Below are positions 1 to 7,708 of a stretch of 64,000 bases of DNA, piece after piece. The notes under the pieces were generated by a model, which saw only the letters and a program-made list of their open reading frames with translations, did not search any database and was not told the DNA's origin. The stretch spans positions 1 through 64,000 of the forward strand of contig CASDUJ010000011.1 of NCBI GenBank assembly GCA_949283935.1. Reading direction: 5' to 3'. This stretch comes from an uncultured bacterium (GTDB lineage Bacteria; Cyanobacteriota; Vampirovibrionia; Gastranaerophilales; JAILCC01). The first letter of the stretch is position 1. Each line of letters starts with the position of its first letter. The position numbers and the translations under genes are program-made.

Positions 1-22
1 ACTACACTAAAAAGAGGAAATT

Positions 23-754
23 ATGAAAAATATTTATTCTCAAGGTTTTACTGTAGGAGAAGTATTGATAACTTTGCTAGTATTAGGAATACTTTTTTCT
101 TTAACTGTTCCTACAATTATGCGTAATCACCAAAGAAATACGACACAAGCAGGTTTTACCGATTTTTTTAAAGAATTTAACAAAGTAATTTTTAATTATA
201 GTGTAAAAAAACAATGTCAAGGTAAATTGTCTTGTACAGGATTATTTTCTAATATTCAAAATATTGAAAATGAATTAGCTCCGGTGTTTAGAGCGACAAA
301 AGTTGGAACAAATTGCTGGCAAGGGAAAAAAATTGTTAACAATATTGATGGATCTGGAAGTACAACAGATTTAAATTCCAAAAATTGTTTTGTCGATGCC
401 AAAAACAGAATTTACGTAATCGAAAAAATCTCTGCTGATTGCACTACAGATTTTTATAACAGTACAAATGACACAAGGACTACTAAAAAGCATAAATTAC
501 AAAAATCTTGTGGATATTTAATTGTGGATATAAATGGGGTAAAGGCTCCAAATACTTTTGGCATAGATGTTTTCCCTTTTGTTGTTACAGATGCTGTAGC
601 AGCTTATTTATATCCTGTTGGAGGAAGTCTTTCTAAAGCAAGTTATGCAGGATTATCTTCTTGGAAAGGTACTTGTGGAGATGGAAGTTTAGAAGGAAGA
701 ACTTGTGGAGGAAGAATTATTGAAGAAGGTTGGAAAGTTAAATACTTAAAATAG
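23..754 (+). CDS. Type IV pilin-like / pseudopilin protein
   Basis: The 243-residue protein starts with a short basic leader and a class III prepilin signal: prepilin peptidase would cut at G8|F9, Glu sits at mature position 5 (E13), and a hydrophobic helix follows to about residue 33. The remaining domain is presumably extracellular and would form part of a type IV pilus or type II secretion-like fibre. A DINGVK...PN loop (D169, N171) and C-terminal Cys pairs match the second pilin gene at 1102. An AGAGGAAA ribosome site lies just before ATG 23. It is the first gene of a tight group with queD (10 nt away). The exact pilin subtype cannot be told from sequence alone. Confidence 0.85.
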   Translation: MKNIYSQGFTVGEVLITLLVLGILFSLTVPTIMRNHQRNTTQAGFTDFFKEFNKVIFNYSVKKQCQGKLSCTGLFSNIQNIENELAPVFRATKVGTNCWQGKKIVNNIDGSGSTTDLNSKNCFVDAKNRIYVIEKISADCTTDFYNSTNDTRTTKKHKLQKSCGYLIVDINGVKAPNTFGIDVFPFVVTDAVAAYLYPVGGSLSKASYAGLSSWKGTCGDGSLEGRTCGGRIIEEGWKVKYLK

Positions 755-764
755 GAGAATAAAA

Positions 765-1124
765 ATGTACGAAGTTATGATAGAAAGTCATTTTTCCGCT
801 GCTCACCATTTGTTAAATTACGAAGGAGAATGTGAACATCAACATGGTCATAATTGGAAAGTTGAAGTTTATGCTCAAGGAGAAAATTTGGATAAATCTG
901 GTATTTTAATTGATTTTAAAATTTTAAAAAAGGTTGTTTCGGAAGTATTAGATTTGCTAGATCATCAAGATTTAAATGAACTCGAATATTTTCAAGGTTT
1001 AAGTCCTAGTAGTGAAATTATTGCAAAATTTATTTACAAAAAGTTAAAAGAAAAATTTTATACAATAACCAAAGTCTCCGTTTGGGAAACAGAAAGGGCT
1101 TGTGCTACATATTTTGAAGATTGA
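765..1124 (+). CDS. queD: 6-carboxy-5,6,7,8-tetrahydropterin synthase (QueD)
   Basis: A 119-residue protein of the 6-pyruvoyl-tetrahydropterin synthase/QueD family, which makes the carboxytetrahydropterin precursor of preQ0 and queuosine from dihydroneopterin triphosphate. The zinc ligands are visible as H14 or H15 followed by the HGH pair (H27, H29); C23 occupies the catalytic Cys position, and LDHQDLNEL supplies the Asp/His pair. Length is normal for bacterial QueD. A GGAG ribosome site precedes ATG 765. It is wedged between two pilin-like genes, 10 nt after the first and overlapping the second by 23 nt, with no other queuosine gene nearby. Functional use in pterin rather than queuosine metabolism cannot be excluded. 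Confidence 0.88.
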   Translation: MYEVMIESHFSAAHHLLNYEGECEHQHGHNWKVEVYAQGENLDKSGILIDFKILKKVVSEVLDLLDHQDLNELEYFQGLSPSSEIIAKFIYKKLKEKFYTITKVSVWETERACATYFED

Positions 1125-1821
1125 CAAAAAAGGATTTACGTTAGCTGAGACACTTATAACGCTAATAACTATAGGTGTAATCGCTGTATTGACCATACCT
1201 TTGCTAATGCAAAATTACACAGAAACTGAAAATGTTGTAAGATTAAAAAAAATTTATTCAACTTTGCAGCGAGCATATTTTCGCGCCAATGCAGAATATG
1301 GTTCTGCTGAGAACTGGGCTTCAAAGCCTCCAGCAAATTTAGAACGATGGGTTCATAATGGTGAAATTTTAAAAAATCTTCTTCCGTTTTTGGATGTTGC
1401 CAAAGATTGTAAATACAATTTATCTGGATGTGCTCCAGTAGAACCTTATTTATATTTAAAAGGAAATGAGATATGGACGGTAGAAAATAATGCTACTTTT
1501 TATAGAATTTTGCTAAATGATGGAACTACACTGTACTTAGTAAGTGCAACAAGACCCAAAACTAATCCTTACAAGTTTGCCAATGAATTTTATGTTGATA
1601 TTAACGGAATAAAACCACCTAATGTTTTAGGAAAGGATTTATTTGGATTTTCTTATACTGATAGAGGTTTCATTCCTTGGGGAGGAGCAAATTTGCAAGA
1701 AGGAGTTTTTTATCCTCATGATGGTGATTGCGCAAATACTAAACAAACAGGTTGGGGTTGTGCACGTTGGGTTATAGAACGTGGAAACCAAGAATATTTA
1801 CACAAACAAACAAAATGGTGA
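1102..1821 (+). CDS. Type IV pilin-like / pseudopilin protein
   Basis: The 239-residue protein has a prepilin signal KKGFTLAETLITL: cleavage at G11|F12, Glu at mature position 5 (E16), then a hydrophobic helix. The C-terminal half carries DINGIKPPNVLGKD (D166, N168) and Cys-containing loops like those of the gene at 23, so the two are paralogues. The reading frame opens with GTG 1102, inside queD, with AAAGGG four bases upstream; TTG 1114 is an alternative that gives a leader beginning MKIDKKGF. Either start makes it translationally coupled to queD. Likely a minor or major subunit of the same pilus or secretion fibre; subtype uncertain. Confidence 0.83.
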   Translation: MLHILKIDKKGFTLAETLITLITIGVIAVLTIPLLMQNYTETENVVRLKKIYSTLQRAYFRANAEYGSAENWASKPPANLERWVHNGEILKNLLPFLDVAKDCKYNLSGCAPVEPYLYLKGNEIWTVENNATFYRILLNDGTTLYLVSATRPKTNPYKFANEFYVDINGIKPPNVLGKDLFGFSYTDRGFIPWGGANLQEGVFYPHDGDCANTKQTGWGCARWVIERGNQEYLHKQTKW

Positions 1822-1898
1822 GAAAATTTTTCAAATAATACTTGATTATTAAAATATTTTTGTGTTTAAATAAGAATCGAGAAAAGTTAGCACCATAA

Positions 1899-1972
<74 letters not shown>

Positions 1973-2046
1973 TTTTTTGTTATTTGTAGTAATATTGTTT
2001 TGTAACTTTGTATTTTATTGTCAATATTGTATAAACAGGAATTTTC

Positions 2047-2904
2047 ATGGAAATATTTTCAAAATTTTTTAACCCAGAAACTTTTTTTAGTAATACATTT
2101 GTAATGATTTTTATCAGACTTATTATTTTAATAATAGTATTAAATCTAATTCATTTGGCAATTTCTTTTTTAACTAAAGGTATTACTTCAAAAATAAATT
2201 CAAAAGAACAAGCAAAACAAGTAAATACAATTATAATGACAGCAAAATCGTTGATAAATATTGTAGTTTCTGCAATTTTTGTCATGGAGTTGTTAACAAA
2301 ATTAGGTATAGATATAAGGCCAATACTTACTGCAGCTGGAGTAGTAGGTGTGGCGGTAGGTTTTGGAGCCAAAAGATTTGTAGAAGATATTATAAGTGGA
2401 ACTATGTTAATTTTAGAAGGTCAAATTAGAGTTGGCGACGTAATAGAAATAGGTGGAAGATTTGGTACAGTTGAGAAATTAAATTTAAAAATGGTTATGC
2501 TGCGAGATGTTGATGGCAAAATTCATTATATTAGAAATGGTATGATAGATATAGTAACTAATTACACAAGAGATTATGCTTATGCTATCGCTGATATTGG
2601 GGTTGCATACAAAGAAAATATAGATAATGTATTGAAAGTTGTTGAAAATATTGCTGAAAATGAACTAAAAAGTGGTTTTTACGGACAATATATTATAGGT
2701 AATATTGAAGTTTTAGGTTTAAACAGTTTTGGAGATTCTGCAATAAATTTGAAATTTAGAATAAAAACGAAACCTCAACATCAATGGGAAGTTTCAAGAG
2801 AATTTAATAGATTAATAAAAAATAAATTTGATGAATTAAATATTGAAATCCCATTTCCGCAGAGGACAGTTCATATAGAAACGGATAAAATACAACAAAA
2901 TTAA
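2047..2904 (+). CDS. Small-conductance mechanosensitive channel, MscS family
   Basis: The 285-residue inner-membrane protein has three predicted membrane helices (about 17-40, 65-88 and 90-115). The third contains the Gly/Ala-rich pore helix AAGVVGVAVGFGAKRFVEDIISG typical of MscS. The beta domain (GQIRVGDVIEIGGRFGTVEKLNLKMVMLRD...) and an alpha/beta C-terminal domain follow. It would release solutes under hypo-osmotic shock. Length equals classic MscS. It stands after tRNA-Arg and 43 nt before the uracil-DNA glycosylase, possibly co-transcribed with it. Which MscS subfamily (MscS, YbdG, YnaI) it belongs to is not clear. Confidence 0.9.
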   Translation: MEIFSKFFNPETFFSNTFVMIFIRLIILIIVLNLIHLAISFLTKGITSKINSKEQAKQVNTIIMTAKSLINIVVSAIFVMELLTKLGIDIRPILTAAGVVGVAVGFGAKRFVEDIISGTMLILEGQIRVGDVIEIGGRFGTVEKLNLKMVMLRDVDGKIHYIRNGMIDIVTNYTRDYAYAIADIGVAYKENIDNVLKVVENIAENELKSGFYGQYIIGNIEVLGLNSFGDSAINLKFRIKTKPQHQWEVSREFNRLIKNKFDELNIEIPFPQRTVHIETDKIQQN

Positions 2905-2947
2905 TAGCAACAAATGTTTATGCAATAAAATTAAAAAAGGTTTAATT

Positions 2948-3526
2948 ATGGAAAAACAATTAGCAGAAATTAGAAAAAAATGCGAGAATTGTAATAAATG
3001 TGAGTTGAGTAAAACGAGGACAAAACTAGTTTTTTCTGATGGTATAGCTAATTCCAAGTTAATGTTAATAGGAGAAGCTCCAGGATATTGGGAAGATCAA
3101 AAAGGTCAACCTTTTGTTGGTAAAGCTGGGCAACTTTTAGACAAAATTTTTCAATCTGTAGGTTTATCTCGAAAAGAAAATGTTTATATTTGTAATATCT
3201 TAAAATGCAGACCTCCCAACAACAGGGATCCTTTACCTGAAGAAAAAGCAGCTTGCAGGGAATATTTAGATGCCCAAATAGATATAATAAAACCGAGGAT
3301 TATTTTGTTGTGTGGAAAAGTTGCATTAAGTTCTTTTGTAGAAACATCATGTGGAATTACAAAAATGAGGGGAAAATGGTTTGATGGGCCTTATGGTGCT
3401 AAGATGATGCCTATTTTTCATCCATCTTATCTTTTGAGAAATGACTCTAGGGAAAAAGGAAGTCCGAAGTGGCTTATGTGGCAAGATATTCAAGAAATTA
3501 AACGTGCATATGATTTGTTAACTTAA
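2948..3526 (+). CDS. Uracil-DNA glycosylase, family 4 (4Fe-4S)
   Basis: The 192-residue enzyme removes uracil from DNA to start base excision repair. Family 4 hallmarks are present: four Cys for the 4Fe-4S cluster at C15, C18, C87 and C103 (the same spacing as the Thermus enzyme), the active-site motif GEAPG (residues 42-46), QPFVGKAGQLLD, NILKCRPPNNRDP, and the HPSYLLR loop that grips DNA. It is a single-domain protein of normal length. AAAAAAGG precedes ATG 2948. Some relatives are fused to or act near DNA polymerases; here there is no such fusion. Confidence 0.93.
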   Translation: MEKQLAEIRKKCENCNKCELSKTRTKLVFSDGIANSKLMLIGEAPGYWEDQKGQPFVGKAGQLLDKIFQSVGLSRKENVYICNILKCRPPNNRDPLPEEKAACREYLDAQIDIIKPRIILLCGKVALSSFVETSCGITKMRGKWFDGPYGAKMMPIFHPSYLLRNDSREKGSPKWLMWQDIQEIKRAYDLLT

Positions 3527-3632
3527 AACAATTTTGAGCTTTTTTGGTTGTTGATTAAATACCTCTCTAGTAAAAGAATATATTGCTTGAACAATAGTTG
3601 TCTAAACCCAAAAAGAGTTTTATAATCAAAAT

Positions 3633-4754
3633 ATGAAAGACAGACTAAAAATTTTTAAAATAAATCTTGATAAAGAATATTTTATGCTCAAAGAAATATT
3701 AGAGCAAAAGGAAGTTTTTCGTACATTATGTCTTAAATTTTTTGATAAAGATGGCAATATTTTTACTCAAAATTTACCTTTAAAAAAATGGAATAGGGTA
3801 GTAATTTGCGCAAGTGGTTCTTCCAAAAATGCAGGAGAAATTGCAAAATATGTAATTGAAGGTTTAGCCAAAATACCCTGCACAGTTGAATATGCAAGTG
3901 AATTTGCACATAAAGACGTGGTTTTAACGAAAAATGATTTGTTTATAGCAATTTCACAGTCAGGTAATACTGCTGATACTTTTGAAGCATTGATAAAAGC
4001 CAAAAATATGGGGACAAAAACTTTGGCATTGACAAATAACCAAAACTCAAAGATTCATAACAATGCAGATTATAAGATTTTAGCTGATGCAGGTATTGAA
4101 AAAAGTATTGCGGCAACAAAATCTTTTACGGCACAATTGTTTATACTTTATGTATTTGCAATTGCTTTGGCAGAGAAAATTTGTCATAAGAAATTAAATG
4201 AATTAAAAGAAGAATTTTGTTGCATATGTGAAAAATATGATGATATATTTAATCAGCGTCCAAAGATTAAAAAAATTGCCGAAAAAATAAAAAATGCAAA
4301 AAGTCTTGTTATACTTGCAAGAAATATTAATTCTGCATTAGCAAAAGAAGGTGGACTAAAAATTAAAGAAACTTGTTACATTAATGCAATTAGTGCTCCA
4401 GCAGGAGAATTTTTGCATGGACATTTTGCTTTTTTGGACAAAAATGTTCCTATTTTAGGTATTTTAAACAAATCGCAAAATGATGAAAAAAATTATAATT
4501 TAACTTTGAATAATCTTTATGAAATAAAAACAAAGCGTAAAGCAAATGTTATTTTAATTAAAACAAAAGATGACTATGTAATTGAAGATAAAATTCACAA
4601 CAAATATTCAATAGAAATTCCCGAAATAAATAAATGGTTTACTCCTTTTTTAAATTTAATAGCGCTTCAGCTTATTGCATATGAAACAGCAAAATTAATT
4701 CACAATAATATAGATAAACCAAGAGATTTAACAAAATGTGTGGAAAATGAATAA
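3633..4754 (+). CDS. SIS-domain sugar isomerase/deaminase, GlmS C-terminal-like
   Basis: The 373-residue protein has two sugar isomerase (SIS) domains. The first (about 45-190) contains ASGSSKNAGEIAKYVIEG and the phosphosugar-binding SQSGNTADTFEAL; the second (about 215-345) has KIKETCYINAISAPAGEFLHG, strongly like the isomerase half of glucosamine-6-phosphate synthase. The N-terminal glutaminase domain of GlmS is absent, so it is more likely a GlmS-like deaminase (NagB-II type) or an AgaS/FrlB-type enzyme acting on amino sugar phosphates in the cytoplasm. The substrate cannot be deduced. It ends one base before a convergent unknown gene. Confidence 0.8.
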   Translation: MKDRLKIFKINLDKEYFMLKEILEQKEVFRTLCLKFFDKDGNIFTQNLPLKKWNRVVICASGSSKNAGEIAKYVIEGLAKIPCTVEYASEFAHKDVVLTKNDLFIAISQSGNTADTFEALIKAKNMGTKTLALTNNQNSKIHNNADYKILADAGIEKSIAATKSFTAQLFILYVFAIALAEKICHKKLNELKEEFCCICEKYDDIFNQRPKIKKIAEKIKNAKSLVILARNINSALAKEGGLKIKETCYINAISAPAGEFLHGHFAFLDKNVPILGILNKSQNDEKNYNLTLNNLYEIKTKRKANVILIKTKDDYVIEDKIHNKYSIEIPEINKWFTPFLNLIALQLIAYETAKLIHNNIDKPRDLTKCVENE

Positions 4755-4755
4755 A

Positions 4756-4790
4756 CTAAAGCTTCTGCTTTAATAAAGCAGTAGTTTTAG
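4756..4790. terminator. Hairpin at the junction of two convergent genes
   Basis: A CTGCTTT-AAT-AAAGCAG stem, extended by further pairs with one T-T mismatch and one G-T pair, spans the 3' end of the minus-strand unknown gene and begins just past the stop of the SIS gene. Short T-runs on both strands make a shared bidirectional terminator plausible, although it lies inside coding sequence of the minus-strand gene. Confidence 0.45.
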
Positions 4791-5478
4791 GAAACAAATT
4801 TCTTGTAAAAAATGGATTATACAAATCATACAAGCCACTTCCATACTTTCCTGCTCCCAAATTCCAAGCAATAAGATCAGGTATTAATATTTGAAGTTTT
4901 ATAGTTCCATTAGAAGCAATGAGTTCGTCTTCTAGGATATTTTTTTCATTTGGGGAAAGGTCATTAATTTTTTTCAAAGAATTTATGTCATCAATATCTT
5001 CAGCAACGGCCAAAAGCAATTCATTTTTGGAGTATAAATCCAATGATTCTGCCAAAGCACTACTTAGAGCAAAATTTACTATGTTTTTTGCAAATTTTTC
5101 AGAATAAGGCAATTTATCGCAAAATATGATATATTTTTGATTTTCTTCTCCCAAAGCAATGGTTGAAAGAGTATCTTTAGGATAAATAGTTTCATATTCT
5201 TGCATAGCTGGAGCCAAAAGTCCATGTTGAAATAAAAATTCGCACATAGAAGGTGCAATGGCTATTTTATAACCGTTAGATTGCAAAATATCTTGGTATT
5301 CGTTAGGAAATGAAGTAATATTATTTCTAATTATGTTAGCGAATTTAATTCTTGTATTAGGTAAAGTTTCTGACTCATAAGCCATTGCAACTCTAATTCC
5401 AAAAGCTGGATTAGAGTTATGATTGGCAGTTTTATTAAATTGTTTACAATAATAGGGATTTAGTGGAGAAATTTTCAT
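4756..5478 (-). CDS. Unknown protein with N-terminal NPAFG motif
   Basis: I do not recognise a family in this 240-residue protein. It lacks a classical signal peptide or membrane helix. The N-terminus is polar and Asn-rich and ends in NPAFG (F26, G27), the same position as HFG (F26, G27) in the unrelated-looking protein at 40395. The rest looks soluble and mixed alpha/beta, with FCDKLPYSEKFAKNIVNFALSSALAESLDLY and a Tyr/Gly-rich tail. The upstream region holds GCAA-N16-CTTTTAAATAAG, related to elements before four other genes. The ribosome site is weak. Codon use matches neighbours, so the frame is probably real. Confidence 0.65.
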   Translation of the reverse strand: MKISPLNPYYCKQFNKTANHNSNPAFGIRVAMAYESETLPNTRIKFANIIRNNITSFPNEYQDILQSNGYKIAIAPSMCEFLFQHGLLAPAMQEYETIYPKDTLSTIALGEENQKYIIFCDKLPYSEKFAKNIVNFALSSALAESLDLYSKNELLLAVAEDIDDINSLKKINDLSPNEKNILEDELIASNGTIKLQILIPDLIAWNLGAGKYGSGLYDLYNPFFTRNLFPKTTALLKQKL

Positions 5479-5501
5479 AATAGTTCTTAAAATTCTTTGC
5501 T

Positions 5502-5533
5502 CTTATTTAAAAGCAAAAAATAAAAAAAATTGC
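5502..5533 (-). promoter_or_regulatory. GCAA-N16-CTTTT element upstream of unknown gene
   Basis: Read on the minus strand, TTAGCAATT is followed with exact 16-base spacing by CTTTTAAATAAG, about 24-55 bases before the start codon at 5478. The same spacing occurs upstream of the genes at 33101, 53205 and 29403. A promoter role is inferred only from position and recurrence. Confidence 0.4.
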
Positions 5534-5580
5534 TAATATCATTGACAGAAAAGACTCTAAAAAACCTTAGAAAATTTCAC

Positions 5581-5609
5581 TTGACAGGCTAACATGTCCT
5601 TAATATCAT
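5581..5609 (+). promoter_or_regulatory. Sigma-70 promoter for the tRNA-tuf cluster
   Basis: A consensus -35 (TTGACA, 5581-5586) is separated by exactly 17 bases from TATCAT (5604-5609), five of six matches to the -10. Transcription would begin close to 5616, immediately before tRNA-Thr at 5619. This is the best housekeeping promoter in the window, fitting strong tRNA and EF-Tu expression. Confidence 0.8.
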
Positions 5610-5618
5610 AGAATGTGT

Positions 5619-5690
5619 GCCGGTGTAGCTCAATGGTAGAGCAACGGTTTTGTAAACCGTAGGTTGCGGGTTCGAGTCCCATCACCGGCT
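5619..5690 (+). tRNA. tRNA-Thr (anticodon UGU)
   Basis: The acceptor stem pairs GCCGGTG with CACCGGC, the anticodon stem is ACGGT/ACCGT around TTTGTAA (anticodon TGT), and the T arm holds GGGTTCGAGTCCC with one C-A mismatch. It reads ACA. It is the first RNA of a three-tRNA cluster ahead of tuf. CCA is not encoded. Confidence 0.94.
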
Positions 5691-5723
5691 AGCTTTTCAG
5701 AGCTAACTTTGACAATTAAATAA

Positions 5724-5806
5724 GGGTAGGTGGCCGAGTGGTTAAAGGCGGCAGACTGTAAATCTGCTCACGTGAGTGTACGCTGGTTCGAACCCAGCCC
5801 TGCCCA
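5724..5806 (+). tRNA. tRNA-Tyr (anticodon GUA)
   Basis: The acceptor stem pairs GGGTAGG with CCTGCCC. The anticodon stem GCAGA/TCTGC encloses CTGTAAA (anticodon GTA). A long variable arm (CTCACGTGAGTGTAC region) is typical of bacterial class II tRNA-Tyr, and the T stem is GCTGG/CCAGC. It lies 33 bases after tRNA-Thr(UGU). Confidence 0.95.
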
Positions 5807-5823
5807 AGTTCTAAGAAACCCAT

Positions 5824-5895
5824 GCCTATGTGGCGCAGGGGTAGCGCATTCCCTTGGTAAGGGAAAGGTCACGGGTTCAAATCCCGTCATGGGCT
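5824..5895 (+). tRNA. tRNA-Thr (anticodon GGU)
   Basis: The acceptor stem pairs GCCTATG with CATGGGC, the anticodon stem TTCCC/GGGAA encloses TTGGTAA (anticodon GGT), and the T arm is ACGGG-TTCAAAT-CCCGT. It reads ACC and ACU. It is the last tRNA before tuf, 62 bases upstream of its start codon. Confidence 0.95.
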
Positions 5896-5957
5896 AGAAA
5901 AAATTAGAACAAAGAATACAAAATAAAGTAGAATACTTTGTAAAAAGGAGAAACAAA

Positions 5958-7166
5958 ATGGCACGTGCAAAATTTGAACGTACAAAGCCACACGTAAACG
6001 TAGGTACCGTAGGACACGTTGACCACGGTAAGACAACGTTAACAGCGGCAATTACAGGAACAATGGCTGCAGCAGGAAAAGCAGAAGCAAAAAAATTCGA
6101 CGAAATTGATGCTGCTCCTGAAGAAAAAGCTAGAGGTATTACTATTTCTACAGCTCACGTTGAGTACGAAACAGATGCAAGACATTACGCTCACGTAGAC
6201 TGTCCTGGTCACGCTGACTATGTAAAGAACATGATTACAGGTGCAGCTCAAATGGATGGTGCTATCCTTGTTGTAGCAGCTACAGACGGTTCAATGCCTC
6301 AAACTAAAGAACACATTCTTTTGGCAAGACAAGTAGGTGTTCCAAGACTAGTTGTATTTATGAATAAATGCGACATGGTTGACGATGAAGAACTTTTAGA
6401 GCTTGTTGAAATGGAACTTAGAGAAGATTTGTCTAAGTATGAATTTGATGGCGATAATATTCCTTTTATTCGTGGTTCAGCTTTAAAAGCTTTAGAAGCT
6501 GTTCAAGCTAATCCGTCTATTAAAAGAGGTGAAGACAAATGGGTTGATAAAATTTGGGAATTAATGGATGCTATTGATTCTTACATTCCAACTCCAGAAA
6601 GACAAGTTGATCAACCATTTTTGATGCCTGTTGAAGACGTATTTTCAATTACAGGTCGTGGTACAGTTGCGACTGGTAGAGTTGAAAGAGGTAAAGTTAA
6701 AGTTGGTGATGAAGTAGAAATTGTTGGCTTTGGCGAAACTAAAAAATGTGTAGTTACCGGAGTTGAAATGTTTAGAAAACAGTTAGACGAAGGTATTGCT
6801 GGTGATAACATAGGTGCTTTGCTTCGTGGTGTAAACAAAGAAGATATTGAAAGAGGTCAAGTTCTTGCAAAACCTGGTTCAATTCATCCTCACACTAAAT
6901 TTACAGCAAACGTTTATGTTTTAACCAAAGAAGAAGGTGGACGTCATACTCCTTTCTTCCCAGGTTACAGACCTCAATTCTACATCAGAACAACAGATGT
7001 AACTGGTTCAATTAAATTTGATGGCGAAATGGTTATGCCTGGCGATAACGTAGTTATGGAAGTTGAACTAATTGCTCCGGTAGCTATTGAAGAAGGTATG
7101 AGATTCGCTATTCGTGAAGGTGGACGTACTGTTGGTGCAGGTGTTGTAGATAAAATTCTTGCATAA
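5958..7166 (+). CDS. tuf: Elongation factor Tu
   Basis: The 402-residue GTPase carries aminoacyl-tRNA to the ribosome. Domain I shows the P-loop GHVDHGKT (19-26), the switch region [19 protein letters not shown] and NKCD; domains II ([20 protein letters not shown]) and III ([21 protein letters not shown]) follow. AAAAAGGAG stands just before ATG 5958. Codon use is noticeably more biased and slightly richer in GC than neighbours, as expected for a highly expressed gene. It is preceded by three tRNA genes that probably share its transcript, and followed by a terminator and rpsJ. The usual rpsL-rpsG-fusA genes are not adjacent. Confidence 0.99.
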   Translation: MARAKFERTKPHVNVGTVGHVDHGKTTLTAAITGTMAAAGKAEAKKFDEIDAAPEEKARGITISTAHVEYETDARHYAHVDCPGHADYVKNMITGAAQMDGAILVVAATDGSMPQTKEHILLARQVGVPRLVVFMNKCDMVDDEELLELVEMELREDLSKYEFDGDNIPFIRGSALKALEAVQANPSIKRGEDKWVDKIWELMDAIDSYIPTPERQVDQPFLMPVEDVFSITGRGTVATGRVERGKVKVGDEVEIVGFGETKKCVVTGVEMFRKQLDEGIAGDNIGALLRGVNKEDIERGQVLAKPGSIHPHTKFTANVYVLTKEEGGRHTPFFPGYRPQFYIRTTDVTGSIKFDGEMVMPGDNVVMEVELIAPVAIEEGMRFAIREGGRTVGAGVVDKILA

Positions 7167-7174
7167 TATTAATT

Positions 7175-7204
7175 ACAAGCGGGGTTTTCCCCCGCTTGTT
7201 TTAG
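7175..7204 (+). terminator. Intrinsic terminator after tuf
   Basis: A ten-base GC-rich stem ACAAGCGGGG/CCCCGCTTGT with loop TTTTC, followed by TTTTA. It lies between tuf and rpsJ and so may end most tuf transcripts or attenuate rpsJ. Confidence 0.85.
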
Positions 7205-7254
7205 CGAAAAACAAAACATGGTAAGTTAATAACAAAAAAGGATAACGTGAAATC

Positions 7255-7566
7255 ATGAGCACGACACAACAAAGAATCAGAGTTTGCTTAAAGGCATATG
7301 ATCACAGATTAATTGATGCATCTGCTGAAAAAATTATTGAAACAGCAAAGAGAATAGATGCAAAAGTTTCTGGTCCTGTACCTTTACCAACTCGCAGACG
7401 TGTTTATTGCGTTTTGAGAAGTCCTCATGTTGATAAAAAATCAAGAGAACATTTTGAAATGCGTACTCACAAAAGAATTATCGACATTTATCCTACAAAT
7501 CAAAATTCTGAAGAACTTTTCAGATTAGATTTGCCGGCAGGTGTTGATATTGAAGTAAAATTATAA
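7255..7566 (+). CDS. rpsJ: Small ribosomal subunit protein uS10
   Basis: The 103-residue protein has the full S10 signature: [69 protein letters not shown] and [10 protein letters not shown]. It is part of the 30S head and also acts as NusE in antitermination. Length is normal. It follows tuf, as in the cyanobacterial str operon, rather than leading an S10 operon; the next gene is an unrelated phosphoesterase. AAAAAGGA lies rather far (about 13 nt) from ATG 7255. Confidence 0.98.
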   Translation: MSTTQQRIRVCLKAYDHRLIDASAEKIIETAKRIDAKVSGPVPLPTRRRVYCVLRSPHVDKKSREHFEMRTHKRIIDIYPTNQNSEELFRLDLPAGVDIEVKL

Positions 7567-7590
7567 TTTGAAAATTAAATAGAAAACAAT

Positions 7591-7627
7591 ACAAATTACG
7601 CTATACATTTTAGTGTGCGTAATTTGT
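7591..7627 (+). terminator. Hairpin after rpsJ
   Basis: ACAAATTACGC pairs perfectly with GCGTAATTTGT across a 15-base loop, 25 bases after the rpsJ stop. The following T-run is short, so this may protect the mRNA end rather than terminate. Confidence 0.5.
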
Positions 7628-7642
7628 TTGCTTATAAATTTA

Positions 7643-7674
7643 CTAAAAACCACTTCTTTTGAAGTGGTTTTTAG
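7643..7674. terminator. Bidirectional terminator before the phosphoesterase gene
   Basis: A perfect 14-base stem (CTAAAAACCACTTC with its complement) closes a TTTT loop, with A-run and T-run flanks on both strands. It separates rpsJ from the gene at 7709. TATAAT at 7676-7681 directly after it may be that gene's -10 box. Confidence 0.85.
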
Positions 7675-7708
7675 GTATAATGTCCATTGGTTAAGAGGGA
7701 GTTTTTAA

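Noticed and set aside
6039-6251. Open frame on the minus strand inside tuf.
   Set aside because: It is a Cys/Ser/Val-rich shadow of the EF-Tu G domain with no ribosome site and no independent codon signal.
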